Shown in pieces: positions 1-52,460 of a stretch of DNA of 64,000 bases. The notes under the pieces were generated by a model. The model ran no database searches, had not been told where the DNA came from, and worked only from the letters and a program-made list of their open reading frames with translations. Position 1 is the stretch's first letter. Each line of letters starts with the position of its first letter. The stretch is from Diphasiastrum complanatum (lineage: Eukaryota; Streptophyta; Lycopodiopsida; Lycopodiales; Lycopodiaceae), in assembly GCA_029204225.1 (NCBI GenBank), contig CM055102.1, positions 32,402,264 through 32,466,263 on the forward strand, in the 5' to 3' direction. The position numbers were made by a program, and so were the translations under genes.

Positions 1-2087
1 AAGCGAGAATGACTGCAGAAGGTGGAGGGATGAGTGAGACAAAAACAGAGGTGGTGATAAAAGTGGATGGTTGGACGGAAGTAGAAGCAATGGATGTCGA
101 AGAGGTGGATGCAGGAGGGCGTGGAGGTGCGATTTGTTGTCAAGTTGCAGGGAGGCTGCAGAGGTAGATGCAGTGCCACACATGCATTTGCTAGCCGACG
201 GAATAGTTGCAACAGAATGGGTAGAGGTAGTTGTAGTGGAAGGAGGAAAGAGATTGATGTGTGGAATGGTGGTTCAGAGGATGTCAGAGCGTTTGAGATC
301 TTGAACGTTCTATTCGAGAAGGGTACATGCGAGGTTGCAAAGAATAGGCCCGACGGCTATTTGGTTGCGCGAGTTGGGTTTTATGACAAGAGCTAATTCG
401 TTGAGAATAAAGATGTGCCAATCATAGGGCAGAGAATTTCTTGTAGGATTCCACAAGTTGGTTGAGGAGGGTGGATTGAATGCGCTCCTTCCGCAAACTT
501 GAGACAACGAGAAAATTGTTTAGCAGATGGGCAGCGGCTTGATGGGGTTATTGATAGCCTCTATCAGATAATCGTTGTTAGTCTTCAATAGGATTTCAGG
601 AGCAAAGGATGTTAGATAGGGTTTGATGTTAGGGTCTCAACGATGGGATTGCGGAGGTCTATCACCCGAGACAATCCCGATGGTAGCCAAAGAGTTAACA
701 TTGACACTCACGCGGTGCATTTTGTCGTGGTACTGGATATAGAATCTGTTTTTCGTTGGATCCCATGTGGCGAAGGCCACGAGGATGAGTGGCATGTTAA
801 TGGCAGATGTGAAAAGCTATGGGTAAATGCCCATTGCTTGGAGGAGTGGGACGACTGCTTGGACCTATGGCCCCATGGTGTGACCAAGGAGTTAGAAGGT
901 AGTAGCCAGATTTGCATATCAGTAGGCTGCTTGATGATATCTTTGGGATTGGTTTCGTCCGAAGGACTGGATGGTTGGTTGTCCGGGTTAGAAGAGGAAG
1001 CCATGATGTTAGTGGGCGTGATTAGGTGCTAGATAAGATGTGATAGTGACAGAGATGGGAAAAAAAGAGAGAGAAAAAGACTTTTACAAAAGGTAAAAGG
1101 CATTACAAACAACGAAAAAGACTTCAAAATTTGGAAAAGGTGTATTTCGCGTGAATAGAATTAGAAATAGTGGCAATGAGTGTACGATAGGTGGTTGTGA
1201 GGGCTCATGGAAGTGTATGATGATTTTTGTTGCAAACAAAGAAAGTTGATTTTTCACTAGAAATTTCAGTAGAGCTTCACTACAAAAGTGAGAAACGACT
1301 CAAATTCTCTCCTTATATAGGAAAAAATCAAAGGGCGTATTAGGGGAAGTGCACTTTCCACCGCTTAGTTCCAAACCAAATTTTGCAGGGACCTTTTTCA
1401 CAAAATTCTAAAACCTTAGAGAAGTCTGCGAGAGTTCTTGAGCTAATTTGACTATCCTACAAAGGTTTTGCGAAGGTTTAGCATGCTCTGCGAGGGTTGA
1501 TGCACTCTCGTAGGAAGGGAACTCTCACACAGCTTGTTGTATAAAATCAAAACTTTAAGATCTGACCATGTAAGTAGGTCAATTTCACCTAACTTCTTTT
1601 ATGCTATCTACAAAGGTTGGTTTGAAGATTTTAATGCCCTGCGAAGGTTCCTTAGATTTCGCTTTTCTAAACTCTTGCAGACACTCAAATTTGACTGATT
1701 TTTCACAAGTAACTCTCACAGAGATTTCTGTAGGTCCATCTGGATCAAATCTGACTATGGATGTCTTTGTCAGAGTTTCATGAATATTTGGCAGTTGATC
1801 CATCTGTTTAAGAAATTTTTACCTCCATTTTTGGTGTTTTTTCTTGAGATCTTCATTGTTTGATGCTAAGTGGTGTCTGATAATGATCTGCTACCTTTTT
1901 CTATCCCATTTGGATCTAGATTCCACTTGGATCTTACTGGATCTTGCTTGTTCCGTCCAGATCTTGTCCGATGTTGTGGGTATTTCCTGCACAATAATAA
2001 ACAAGTGGGTCCCACCACTTAAAATACTATTGGCCAAGCCTTACCTAGTGGGCCCCACCACACCGAGGGGATCCATCAACATTTGAT
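1..2087. other. Flank without an assignable gene
   Basis: I see no convincing gene here. Open frames exist on both strands, for example around 643-1032, but they overlap each other on opposite strands and show no domain I recognise. From about 1380 to 1760 the motif gcgaaggtt or gcgagggtt recurs several times. The same motif recurs at 8850-9660, so both stretches probably derive from one repeat family. Confidence 0.5.
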
Positions 2088-2342
2088 CCCTCGTGTTCAC
2101 AATGTGGAATTAATCATCCATGCCGAGATTGCCCGATGAGAAATTCACAAATAGTCAGGAGGCATTTGGCCTATGTAGACCGATATGCACCTGGGGTGAC
2201 CCTTCCACCTCAAACGTACTACAAAAGAAAAATCTTAGTGCCACCGGGTTATGAAGCGAGTGACGAAGAAGACAATCTGACAAAAGTCCCAAGGTACACA
2301 AAGATACCCTCGATGAAATTTTTTGGAGACCAAAAAATCTAA
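2088..2342 (+). pseudogene. Gag zinc-knuckle fragment, gypsy-like
   Basis: A short open frame begins with a cysteine/histidine cluster reading CSQCGINHPCRDCPMR. The second knuckle of the gag remnant at 56088-56315 has the closely similar pattern CQDCGYEHPYLTCPMR, which suggests the same gypsy lineage. After it come about 60 basic residues and a stop. No protease or polymerase domain follows, so this is a stranded gag piece rather than a gene. The family assignment rests on this one motif. Confidence 0.45.
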
Positions 2343-5300
2343 GGGAGGAAGAAAAATGGATATATGAGTTAGTAAATGAGTATGTGTTATGTAATCTAAA
2401 ATATTTGAAGATATGCATAATACAAGCTATGGAGTAATTCCATAATGAAATTGTTTAATGAAATTCGTTCATATTTGACCATGAGATTGACTGTAAATTT
2501 TGTTATGATTTGGATGAATAAGGAGTGTGTTAACACATGAATTACATTTAAGTTGTTAGTACAGTAAAAGACTTTCTTTTAAGGGATAATGATCCTTGAT
2601 TTGTAAAGCTTATTTACTAACTAGGGTAGAGTTGACAATGTGATGATAACCTATGTGTGGAGCCTTATTGTTGAATTGCCATTTCATAAATGGATTATTA
2701 ATATCCATCATAAACAAAACTTATGGATTCTCCAATATTTTGGTTGTGTTTGATATGTGCCTATAATTGGAATAGGGATTTTAGATTGATTCTTCAAATC
2801 TCTAAAATATCAGATAAGGTGGTTAAGGGTTTTCTTGAAGGAAGAGCTGGTGGTATTAGACATCAGTAATTTTGAAAAGGAAATTCTAGGACTGTAAAGA
2901 TTTGATTATCAATGAAGTATTTTATTAAAAGTTGATCATTGAATAAATGTCGGGTATTTTGAAAAATTTTGAGGTTTAATTTGGATCCCAATGAGGCATC
3001 TCTTGATTTACAAAATCAAAAAAACCCTTAAAGCTATTTCTCACCTTTTTAGAACATTTCTTTAAAAATTTCCGAAGTACAAGACATTAGACTAACTTTC
3101 ATATGCTTCTTTGGGTGTGAAGTTAATTCTTTTCTGGAGGACTGTTATCACCAACTCCAACAAGAAAGGCATTCAAAGAGTCATAGGTTATGGAAGGAGT
3201 CTCTTCACATTCCATAAGCGACTTGAAATTTTTTGATAAGTGCTTAGGTCATTTGTGCTTTCAATTTATTAAATCCCAAATTATCTCTTATGCATGGATA
3301 TATCTCAGATGGATGATGTTAACTATCACTCATATTGAAACTATTCGAGGGAAAGGTCTTGAAAGTAATAGAGTGAATCCTTTTTGGGAAGGCACTTATT
3401 ATTGACTTTTCAGATATTTTCATGTGTCATCTCTCCAGTTAACTTTTTGTAAGAAAAAAAAAATTAGAAAATTTCTGTAAAAAGGAGGGGTGATGTGGTG
3501 TGTAAAAGTCTACTAGAAGATATGTGTTGCACAATATTTGAAAAAAACTAGTTGATGTATAGAAATGTGATTATCTGAAAGTATTTTCAAACAAAATCCA
3601 AAGTAAGATACAAGACTAGAACTTCTCTAATGAGAGAACTTTTGTAGGGATTGTGAGGAACAATCTGGAACTAGAAATGCATAAGAATCTAATCTTTTGT
3701 GATTAATGAATCATAAATGGATACTTAATCAGAGGATAATTAGGAAATATATAGATTCTTAAGTATGTCGAGCAATTCCAAGTATATTAAATGAGTTGAG
3801 ATTTCAAAGTATTATTTTGAAAGTCTAAATCTCTTTATTCTAGTATTTTATCGAATCCTATAGATCTCACATGCATTTCTCATTAAGTAAATCGTTTTTA
3901 CTTATGGAGAGTTTTGCTTACTTTACTAGATTGTATTTTGTACAGATTATAGTCTATAGTTGTTTGTGTACAAGTTCAATCTAAATCTCTGGATTTATAG
4001 GAGATAGATAAATCTATTGAGATTCAGATATATTGCTAATTTCTTGCATGTGATGTTAGAAATAGAGCAATAACTCATAGAGTAACTGTAGTGCTCTGGA
4101 TTGAGTTATGGATGTTTGATGCTTGATGGATCTCCTAGAGATTTTGAATTGTTGTATTTCAAAATATTTGGATATTCTAAGAATATTTGTACCAAGAAGC
4201 ACTAATATATGCAAGAATTGAGGATTGATTTTAGACTATGATTACAATGAGATTTCTTCATCTTTTGCACTTGATCTCTGTAATAAAGAGTTGATTCACC
4301 CAGTGGTTCATGTAATTGGAGATTACATGAAGGTGATGTCTTTATTTAGAGAAGATCAACCCATTTGGAAGATTTATTGCTTAGTGTATCTTTGGGTTCT
4401 AAGTTTGTACTCTTGTGTAGAGACAAGCAATTGAAGAATTGTTGCACCTCTGATTACTATTTTAGATAGAAAGATCAGACTAAGAATAATAATTTCTGGA
4501 TTAGTCCTAATATGGTAGATTGGGCCTTTGGTATTCGAGATTGTTGGTCACGCCAGGATTTAATTCCATGTCAAGGCCAATTTGTGACTAATAACCTTGA
4601 GAGAACCCAGACACTCTCATTGAGACATATGTAGTGCATGTACGTGTGACATATATAGGCAAGAGGAGTGCATGAAGAGTTGTGACCTATTTATAGTTAG
4701 ACTGCATGGGGTTTGCATGGGTTCATGCACATGAATCTACTCTCTATATATTTAGGTAGGGATTCTCCCGTCGACAACTTTGGTTCAGGTTATTAGTTGC
4801 TCTCTTCTCCTCAAACATTCACATGGCATGGCTCGGGGGCTAGATCCAGGATTGATCTAGGATTGGTTGGGAGGTTTTGCTCCTACATGTCTCTCCTATC
4901 CTCATCTCAGGAGCTTTCCCTAGTGATCTTTACAGATCTCCATACTTACAATATAATTGGTCCGCACATTCAAATTGACTATCAAATCTCTGCTCATAAT
5001 CAGAATCAGAATCAATTTTGTAAATTGAAAGAGAATAAAAATGACAAGTTTAGATGAGAATTGTGGATTATAAGTCCACCAAGTTAAAGCTAATCACAAT
5101 GGATTTTGATGAGCTGTTGAAATGCTCTTATGGAAGTTATGAATTTTAGGAATTCAGTTAGAATTTATTTATGAGTCCTCTTAGCTATTGGATATAATAA
5201 ATGTGCTCAACTTGTAGATCAACAACTTTGCTTTTTACGACGTCAAAATCTGAGGTCAAATAAAAATGAAAAGTGGGTATAGAGAATTTATGAGTTTCAT

Positions 5301-6074
5301 ACACATGATATCGAATTCAAGCGCAAATAGACTATTAGAACTAGTGCACAGAAACAAATGAGTTCGAAATCAATATTAGGAAAAAAAAGTTTTTTTTTCT
5401 AGGCACCTAATATTGGTTTCAAGTGCAAATAGGGTAGTTGAACCTTTTTAAAAGTCCAATCGCACTTGAAAGCAATATTGCAATTTTTTTTTTTTCAAAA
5501 AACTCAGTGTTCTCCTTTGCAAATGAGCCAAAAGATTCCAAAAGTGATGTCTCTTGTCTACTTATAGACAATGCTCTAACTAACTAAACAAAGCATAACT
5601 ATCTTGAGGGATAGATAGACTTTGTTAAGCCTTATTAAATGTACTTGGGCAAATTTTGGGCCTAACAAAGCTTACAATGGATATTCCAATACATTGATAA
5701 ACACTAATGTACTAAAAGTACAAAATAGATTTTTCTAGTTGTACTTGCCCTAATGTTCTAAAGAGAATTATCCTACATTAAAGTTGACAAAAACATTTAC
5801 TTCCTCTTACCCAAAAAGATCGTAAGATGTGCATTGTAAATTTTTAACAAACATCATGTTTTTGCAATGATTTTCTCAAAGTTGATGTGTGATCTTCTAG
5901 GTGAGTATAAGTTAAAAAATACATTTTCTTTCACCTTTTACATTTCAATTTTTCTAACTTGCACAACAAAGTTAGCTTCTCACAATCTTACATATTACTT
6001 TGTTTATGTTTGTTAAAAATCTATATGAGCCATACTAGTCATTTAAATGTTCTTAAAATCTACATATTAAGTTA
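2343..6074. other. AT-rich intergenic DNA, nothing assignable
   Basis: Strongly AT-rich sequence with only short chance open frames. No recognisable protein domain, RNA gene or transposon terminus was seen on either strand. Runs of A and T near 5385 and 5480 are unremarkable. It probably consists of old decayed repeats. Confidence 0.4.
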
Positions 6075-6490
6075 TATGAAATTTGCAAGACCAATGTTGG
6101 GTTGATATGGTGTGAAAGGGATAAGGTACTAACTTGTTAATACCCATGAACTAGAAATTTATATACTTTAACATTATAGAGACCTTCCAAGGAACATGGA
6201 GACCTTGATATCCTATAGATGCCGATATTCAAACTTGCAAAATGCCCTGTAGATACCTTGTACATACTTGGCGCAGGTATGGGCCATATAAGTCATGTAA
6301 TATTCTTAGCATTCACTTTCACATTTAATAGAGTTTATACAAAATTTGTAAAGAAGACCAATGTTGGGCTGATGTGCGGTGAAAAGAATAAGGTACGAAC
6401 GTATTGATACCCATGAACTGATTTAATACTTTGACACCAAAGAGAACCTCTAGAAAACATGGAGAGCTTGATATCCTACATTGGGGAGGC
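6075..6490. repeat. Two diverged direct repeats
   Basis: A block at about 6082-6220 is repeated, diverged, at about 6348-6485. Both copies contain gaccaatgttggg, a gtgaaa..ataaggta segment, atacccatgaact, and then acatggagancttgatatccta. The offset is about 265 bases. This looks like a local tandem duplication that has since drifted. No coding potential is evident. Confidence 0.6.
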
Positions 6491-6966
6491 CTTCGGACAT
6501 TTAAACTGAAAAAAACAAAAACATAGTTGAATGTTATAAATCAAAGATTAGTTATTGCCGATATAGATACTTGGAAAATGCCTCAGTCTAGATACTTGGC
6601 GAGTATGACCTGATAATGAGACCAATGATAATGGGAGGGTGACTACAATTTCTTTTGACTCAACATAACTTTTAGTTCTAAATTTATGAAAGTGAGGAAC
6701 ATTCAAAAGACCTTTTATTTCATAGTTGAGTTCAAAAATTTGAGGGAAGTTGTGTGATATATACAAAAATGTGGATGTTGTCTATGTGCTGGTTTTCCCT
6801 AAATGAGACCGACACTTGCTGCCAGCAAAAACGCATCTGCTAGTGGAGGCGCATCCCACTTTTCTGCCAGCTAAGCATGAACGACCCCGTCCCATCCCAT
6901 CCCATCTCTTCTTCTTTCGACGATAGAGTTTCGTGGCAACGTTCAATTTTGCCACCTCTCCACGAT

Positions 6967-7110
6967 GAGCCATTGAGATGCTCCCATGTGGTAGCCACAA
7001 CACGTGGCCTACATCCAGCGGGTGGACATGTCTCCCAGGCCAGCCATTGATAGCTTCTCATTTGAAAAGCTCCAACACGTGGCTGGCATCTAACGGGTGC
7101 CCGTCAGACA
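6967..7110. promoter_or_regulatory. Promoter-like region with two G-boxes
   Basis: Two G-box cores (CACGTG) sit at 7001-7006 and 7076-7081, each inside aacacgtggc. They lie in a degenerate direct duplication: gccattga..agcttc/atgctc, then aacacgtggc, then cgggtg, occurs from about 6968 and again from about 7042. The block lies 100-210 bases upstream of the proposed start codon at 7211 and is richer in GC than its surroundings. G-boxes bind bZIP and bHLH factors in plants. Assigning them to the AMBRA1-like gene is inference from position. Confidence 0.45.
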
Positions 7111-7210
7111 CAGCGGCCTTTGAGCTGTATCGATGAAGCTGCGTCCGCTCCCGACAAAGCGCGCTATCGTCATTGGATCCATCCACAATACATAATACTT
7201 AATATTGAAA

Positions 7211-46456
<39,246 letters not shown>

Positions 46457-47600
46457 GTTTGAAATCTGATGCTAAACTTGCTTTTATTTGAAAACGATTT
46501 GATGTTAGGTCAGTTGCATGTGCAAGAGTATATTTTTTGAATTGTTTGATACAGATAGGACTTGGGTTTTGCAAAGTTCATTTTATCTTTTTAGTAAAAT
46601 AAGGGTAAGATTTCATATATTTCTTAGAAAGGGAGTCATCATTTTGTTGAATGCATGGATTGCTTTTTCCACATTTCGTTGATGCAAATTTGCATTTTCA
46701 AAGCGTGTGTTTTTGTCACAAAGATAATGGACTCCTTTGCCCATCTACATGTGTTTATGGATGTGTCTGCACCTGCATGCACATGCTTGTGGGCGTTGGT
46801 ATGTTCATTTTCACAAAGAATTGTGATTCTAACCACCCTTGTAGGATTGATTGAAATCAGAATTTTGATATGGCTTTTTTCGGAAAGTTCCCAAATACAT
46901 CTATGTTGTACAATTTGTGTATCATTCAAATGTTTGAAATGTGTGAAACTCATAAGGTTTGAAAGGTTTCAAACACTGCTGACTCTATTTAAGTATTTTT
47001 TAAGGGTTTTGACTAGTGTTGGGTGGGCATTGACTTTTTGTGATAACGGCTAGGTAATGGCATATAAAAATTTTGGAATCTTATAATTAACGATTATGGG
47101 TATTGCTAACTCGGAAAAATGCGAGGTTCCGGTTATGCGTTCGGTTATTCATTTTGGAGGGGCATTAACCAGGGATTGGTAGGTATTGGTTGGGTAGTGC
47201 CATTTATCCATATCCGTTGGATATATTGAATAGTTATTAGAAATTGTAGGTTTTGGGTGTCAATATTTTAATACCCATACCCGTAATTGTTGGTTAGAAC
47301 CTTATCACTCTACTTGGGGCAAGACACCATGAAATGGCAAGTGGAAAGTTATGCCCATAGATTTGGGAGATTAACCTCTTTTGCATGCCTAAGGATCAAT
47401 ACTGTATGTTTTGGGCAATAAATAAGAATTGTGTGATATGGATTAAAATTTTATAATGCTTCCTTTTCATCTTGGTTCTCCAGAACTTGTTAAGCATTTC
47501 CATTGCTGGAAATTGGAACGATGCAAAAGGTGGGTGTAATCTATGAAATTTCTGCTCACCAATGAAATAAGATTCCCTCAATTGTTTCTAGGTCCTCAAG
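46457..47600. other. Start of intron 12
   Basis: AT-rich intron DNA. Near 47040-47300 the phrase gggtat/tacccat recurs in both orientations, possibly an old inverted-repeat element, but the borders are unclear. No coding domain. Confidence 0.4.
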
Positions 47601-49240
47601 GTGGTTGTTTTTTTATAGGGGATAAAAGAAATAGATTAACTCATTAATCTCCGTTGGATCCATTGGAGACCCAAGACCATAATAAAAATGTCAACTAACA
47701 AGTTGTTCCATGCGTTTCTATTCAACAGTGGCTTTGCACGAATTAGAGCAAAATGTGCCAAACAAAAAAAGTGTAGGTCATGAATCTGGTAGACGTAAAG
47801 GTTGGGAATTGGAATATAAGTGATGTCTGTGCTCATGAAGCTATTCGGATGATGTGAGTGCCCACCATGAATACCTATGTTGACCACCTTTGTGTATGCA
47901 AAGGCCATGATTGTTTGAAGGTCAATGATCAACTAAATAATAACCTCCACGTACAGGGAGGGTATAGTGACCTCAAGTACAATAATTTGGTGTGGAACTG
48001 AAGACTTGCCATGTATCATACCTAACAAGAAACTTGAAGATATAAGAAACAAGCCTCATTAAATAAATTAAGCCACACGATGCCTTTTCCCCATTCTTAG
48101 TTGTGTCATTGATCAAAGTGTCACGCAATTGAGACTTACATCTCGCATATGTTGCCTAAAGTAACACTTGTCCATGTTGACTAGGGACATTGTCCTTATC
48201 CTATCAAGTGGTAGTTCTTCTTCCAGGCTAAATTGTGACTCGTGAGTTGTATTTCCAAGTATGTATAAAAGGAGACTATCACCAATGGCTGACCATCCAA
48301 TACAGGAGTCTATCTTTGTATGAAAGGTTGAGATGTATTGAAAGCCATTATTTGGATTTTCTTTACATATACGTCCAATCCTCTTGCTTTATTATCAAAA
48401 TATAGTCAACAGAATGCTACAAACCCCTCTTTAGATGTATAGACAAGAACTACATCATTTGCGTCTAGTAGAGTAGATATCAATATATCCCTGAGCTTGA
48501 GACCATGACCCACCACATTGACCAGTAGCCATTCCCAACTATTAGAGTGTAGACCAAATAAACTGGGAGTGACCGCACCCTTGCTTCACCCTAATAGTGT
48601 TGATGACTGTCTCGGATGTGCCTTTGTGTGATCTGAAACATCTCGTCACACTCTCTTTTGTAATGCAAGGACAACCACTATATTGTTTGATGAAAAACGG
48701 AGTTCACCAACCTCTGGATAAGAATGTGATGCAATATGAAATTAATAGCTTGCTTGAAGCAGACAAAGCAAAAATACTCTTTCACCCTTCTATGTCTCGT
48801 TGCCTCAAATCAATGCCTTGAATGTAAGTACATGGTTTGTGGTGGAGTGGTGCTCCTTGAAGCATACGTATCCTATGGCATGTAATTATTGAATCTCAAT
48901 CTTGTTGCTCAGTACAATCTAAATAACGGTCCCATAGAGCTTAGCAATGACATGACCAATCATGATGGTACGGTAGTTTAGCCTGTTGGGTCACTAGTTT
49001 TGTAGATTGAGTACATGATGTTGATACACCGCGTGAATTGGAAACTAGATATTGGAGCGGTTTTAAGGGGAGCAGCCAAACAACGGATACAATATCGATA
49101 GTATGTATGAGAAATCTGGCCTAAATATCCTTAATGGCCATTGGCAATGATAAAGAGAATAAAGACAACTGTGAAGTCTACATGAGATGGTGGTTTGGTC
49201 ATGTATGTGCAGGATGGTAACATGTTACGTCCAAGTATAT
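47600..49240 (-). pseudogene. LINE reverse-transcriptase remnant
   Basis: Read on the minus strand, about 48600-48400 gives VKQGCGHSQF (LINE VKQGCPLSP) and then LDANDVVLVYTSKEG, a mutated form of the RT catalytic LYADDVVLV. The part at 48840-49010 is similar in DNA to the LINE RT at 10490-10640 (for example ggcatgtaa, atgaccaatcatgatggta). A minus frame at 47932-47636 is the likely tail. Many frameshifts; inactive. It lies antisense in intron 12. Confidence 0.6.
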
Positions 49241-49732
49241 AGATTAGTCAAGGGTGGGGGAGGGGCTCATGGATCATGGAAGGAACTCATGCTAAAAGGA
49301 ATTTGCGACAAGTTGTGTACGAGGTATAGGAGTTTCTTGTTCACAACTTTCATACATGTTGCCTTTTTTTTATGTTGCAACAAAAATTAGTACCGAAGTT
49401 TGGCATTGCGAAGAATGTGGGGAGTCGAAGTATGGACTTGGACTGAAACTGTTAGAGCCCGATCTCGCTCTAATATGACCTCGGCACGACCTGTCACTTG
49501 AGGGCCTGCGGCCGACAATCGTCAAAGGCCAGCGACCGGAGTAGACATCTGTCTCGAGCTGGGACCGGTGTGTCACAACAGTTACCCGGTGTAACCGCAT
49601 GACAAGCTGTCAGAGATGCGGTGAATAATGATCGTTGAGATCCTAGCCGTCAGTGACGAGATGCTAGCCGACAAGTAGTCGGGGGTGACCAAGCGGGTCA
49701 CAGGTCTTTGGCGGGGGACGAGGGTGGTACCC

Positions 49733-50183
49733 AGTTATGAACGTAGCCACGGCTGATCTAGATTTAGTCTATGAAAGCATCACATAAGCAAGACTTAACC
49801 CTAGAAAGCAGGAGAGAGAAAGCTTAAAGAGACTAAAGAAGGAGATCATATCATAAGCCAAGTAACAAATGACACAGAATCCCTACTTATAGCGAAGAGG
49901 AAGCCCTAAAAGGAAGCTTCCAGTGGCTAGGGCCAAACTGAGAGAGAAAATAGTGCGCCCTCCAAGAAGGCCCCCACTCTCAATAATATGACCAAATAAC
50001 CAATATAGTGAATCATAGGGCCCAAGGCCAATAATATGGTCTAAATGTCAATAATAGGGCCCAAGGCCAACCATATAGTCTAAATGTCAAATAATGAATA
50101 AAAAAGGGCCCAAAGCCTGCCTATGCATAAAGTAAAGTAAATGTAAATGGACATGGCGAATGTAATGAGCCGAGTCCATAACT
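49733..50183 (-). repeat. Chromovirus 3' LTR (left)
   Basis: 451 bases; outer border at the TACCC duplication, inner border at actctccccgac, whose complement gtcggggag is the polypurine tract. Confidence 0.93.
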
Positions 50184-50199
50184 CTCCCCGACACAAAAA

Positions 50200-50640
50200 T
50201 AAGACCCAACTGCCATAAAGGACTGGATCAAGTAACAACAAGCCCTGGAGGATCAACTGGAAGAACATCTGGTGTAGTAACAACTGGAGCAACAGCTGAT
50301 GTAGAGGAATCAACAAGTGCGGCAAGAGCACGAGCCTGATCTGCAAGTGACGGTGTATGATAAAAGACATCAATAGGCTCCCATGTGGCCTCCTCAGCAG
50401 GACGACCATCTCACTGGACTAGGAACTGAATCTGCCGGCGGCGTCGACTATGATGCAAACGCACCTGAAGGATAGCAGCAGGTAATAAAGGAAAGAGATC
50501 CGGTGCAGTAGGAAACTCAGCATCACGAGGAGCATCATCCTCAATAGCAGCACGTAATAAACTGACATGGAATATATCACAGGCACGTGTGGAAGCAGGA
50601 AGCTGAAGACGATATGTAACTGGACTAAGAACCTCCAATA
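50200..50640 (-). pseudogene. Chromovirus integrase tail and chromodomain
   Basis: The minus frame 50638-50411 gives EVLSPVTYRLQLPAS, ACDIFHVSLLRAAIEDDAP and a chromodomain start QIQFLVQ. It then meets a TGA where Trp is expected, and continues DGRPAEEATWEP in the same frame. It is one frame off the main pol frame because of an indel near 50640. Confidence 0.8.
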
Positions 50641-52240
50641 TACAATAAGGCCCATATAACGTGGTGCAAGCTTCTTAGTAGAAGCATGGCCCTGAATAAA
50701 ATGATGACGTGCAAACCGTAGGCGTAGATATACCATATCACCAACATGAAACTCAACATGATGTCGATGACGATCAACTGAAGCCTGATAACGCTGCTGG
50801 ACCTGCTGCAAATGGGAACTGGCCTGGAGAATAAGCTCGCGAGCACATGATAGAAATGAAGACAGTGTCACAGGTGTATCCTCGGGAGGAAGAGGAATAC
50901 CAGGTAAAAGAGGTGCATAACCATGAGATAATAAAAATGGTGCAACGCCGGTGTTGGTACTAACAGAGCTGTTATAGCTATACTCTGCCAAACATAAGTG
51001 CTGATCCCAATTCTTCCCTGAAGGAGTAACAAAATGGTGCAAATAATCCTCAAGGATCCTGTTAAGGACCTCAGACTGCCCATCAGAAGTAGAATGATAA
51101 GCAGACCCCATAAAAAGCTGTACATCCAATATACGCATAAGCTCTGTCCAGAACAATGATGTAAACTTACTATTCCGATCAGAAAGGATAGTACGAGGAA
51201 ACCCATGTAGGCGAAATATCTCTGAAAGGAACAAGCGTGCACACTGCTCTGCTGTGATAGTACTGCGGATGGGTATGAAATGTGCCTGTTTCGAGAACCT
51301 GTCAACTACCACCATACATGAATCGTGACCACGACGGGTGCGGGGAAGGCCAATGATGAAGTCCATAGAAATATCAGTCCACTGGCGGTGAGGAATAGGC
51401 CAACTTTGAAGCAAACCAGCGGACTTAGCACGGGAGTACTTATTACGTAAGCAGAAAGGACAGGTACGAATAAGTACAACAAGCTCTTTCCTAAGGGATG
51501 GCCAATAGAAATGATCCTTAAGACGAGCATAAGACTTCTGAAAACCAAAATGACCCCCAACTGGGGACGAATGAGCATCCGACAACAACTGAGAACGGAT
51601 ACCCAAAGAACTAGGAATACAAAGAGAACCATAATGATAAAGACGGTGGTCAACAATGGAATAAGCCTGATGAGGTGAAGACGACATAGGTGGAGCAGAA
51701 CTATAAACATCACGAAAATCAGAACATGTAAGATAAGCAGATGGAAGATCATCAAACCAGGAAGGGATCGTGGCAACAAGGGAATTCAATAAAGCAGGAA
51801 GTCTAGACAATGCGTCAGCAGCAGTGTTAGCACGACCAGGACGATACAAAATAGAAAAATCAAAAGATTGTAGAAATTGCAACCAACGAAACTGACGATC
51901 ACTAAGATCACGCTGGGAGAAGAGATAACATAAGGACCGATGATCAGTAATGATATCAAAAGGAACACGGTACAGGTAATGGCGCCACTTCTTAAGAGCA
52001 TAGATAATGGCAAGAAGCTCTTTCTCATGGACAGAATAACATTGCTCATAAGAGCGTAAACGACGCGACTCATAAGCAATAATACACTGAGATTGACGAA
52101 GCAAGGCACCCAAACCAACATTACTAGCATCGGTCTCAACAATAAATTTCTGATCAAACTGTGGTAAACACAGGACAGAGGCCTCCTCAACAGCACGACG
52201 AAGAGTGTCAAAGGCGAACTGACAATCAGAAGTCCAAATG
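50640..52240 (-). pseudogene. Chromovirus RNase H and integrase
   Basis: The open minus frame (about 52230 to the frameshift near 50640) begins TSDCQFAFDTLRRAVEEAS. It carries RNase H with VETDASN, HEKELLAIIYALKKW and IITDHRSL. Integrase follows: the HHCC zinc region (GGHFGF, FYWPSLRKE, CPFCLRNK), then catalytic D in SMDFIIGLP, D in LSDRNSKF, E in DGQSEVLNR, and the GDMVYLRLR tail. All catalytic residues I can check are present. RT and protease are absent upstream. The indel near 50640 shifts the C-terminus out of frame. Confidence 0.9.
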
Positions 52241-52460
52241 GAGACCCAAATGATGAATGAACAGGGGCTTTGCCAGGTCCATGTGGCTGTAAGGAATCAA
52301 TCTGTGACTGCATAGTGGCAAAGCCGGTCTGTAGAGTGGTAAAACCGGTCATCATTTGGTCGAAACGACTACTGAGGAGAGTAAGAGAGTCACGCATATC
52401 AGCAAACTGTTCGTCTAAAGGTCCGGAATGACTCGCAGGTGTAGTGGGTGAGCTAGCCAT
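52240..52460 (-). pseudogene. Chromovirus gag N-terminal stub
   Basis: The minus frame from ATG 52460 encodes MASSPTTPASHSGPLDEQFA and a coiled-coil-like segment (SSRFDQMMTGFTTLQTGFAT). After about 70 residues it joins RNase H sequence at 52237-52247 and goes out of frame. Capsid, zinc knuckle, protease and RT are deleted. Confidence 0.75.

Noticed and set aside
643-1032. 129-codon + strand frame with an antisense partner
   Set aside because: No motif on either strand, and no splice or family support; not reported as a gene.
50868-51779. Hydrophobic minus-strand frames of 145 and 157 codons
   Set aside because: They are alternative frames of the integrase and RNase H coding strand; the hydrophobicity is a frame artefact.
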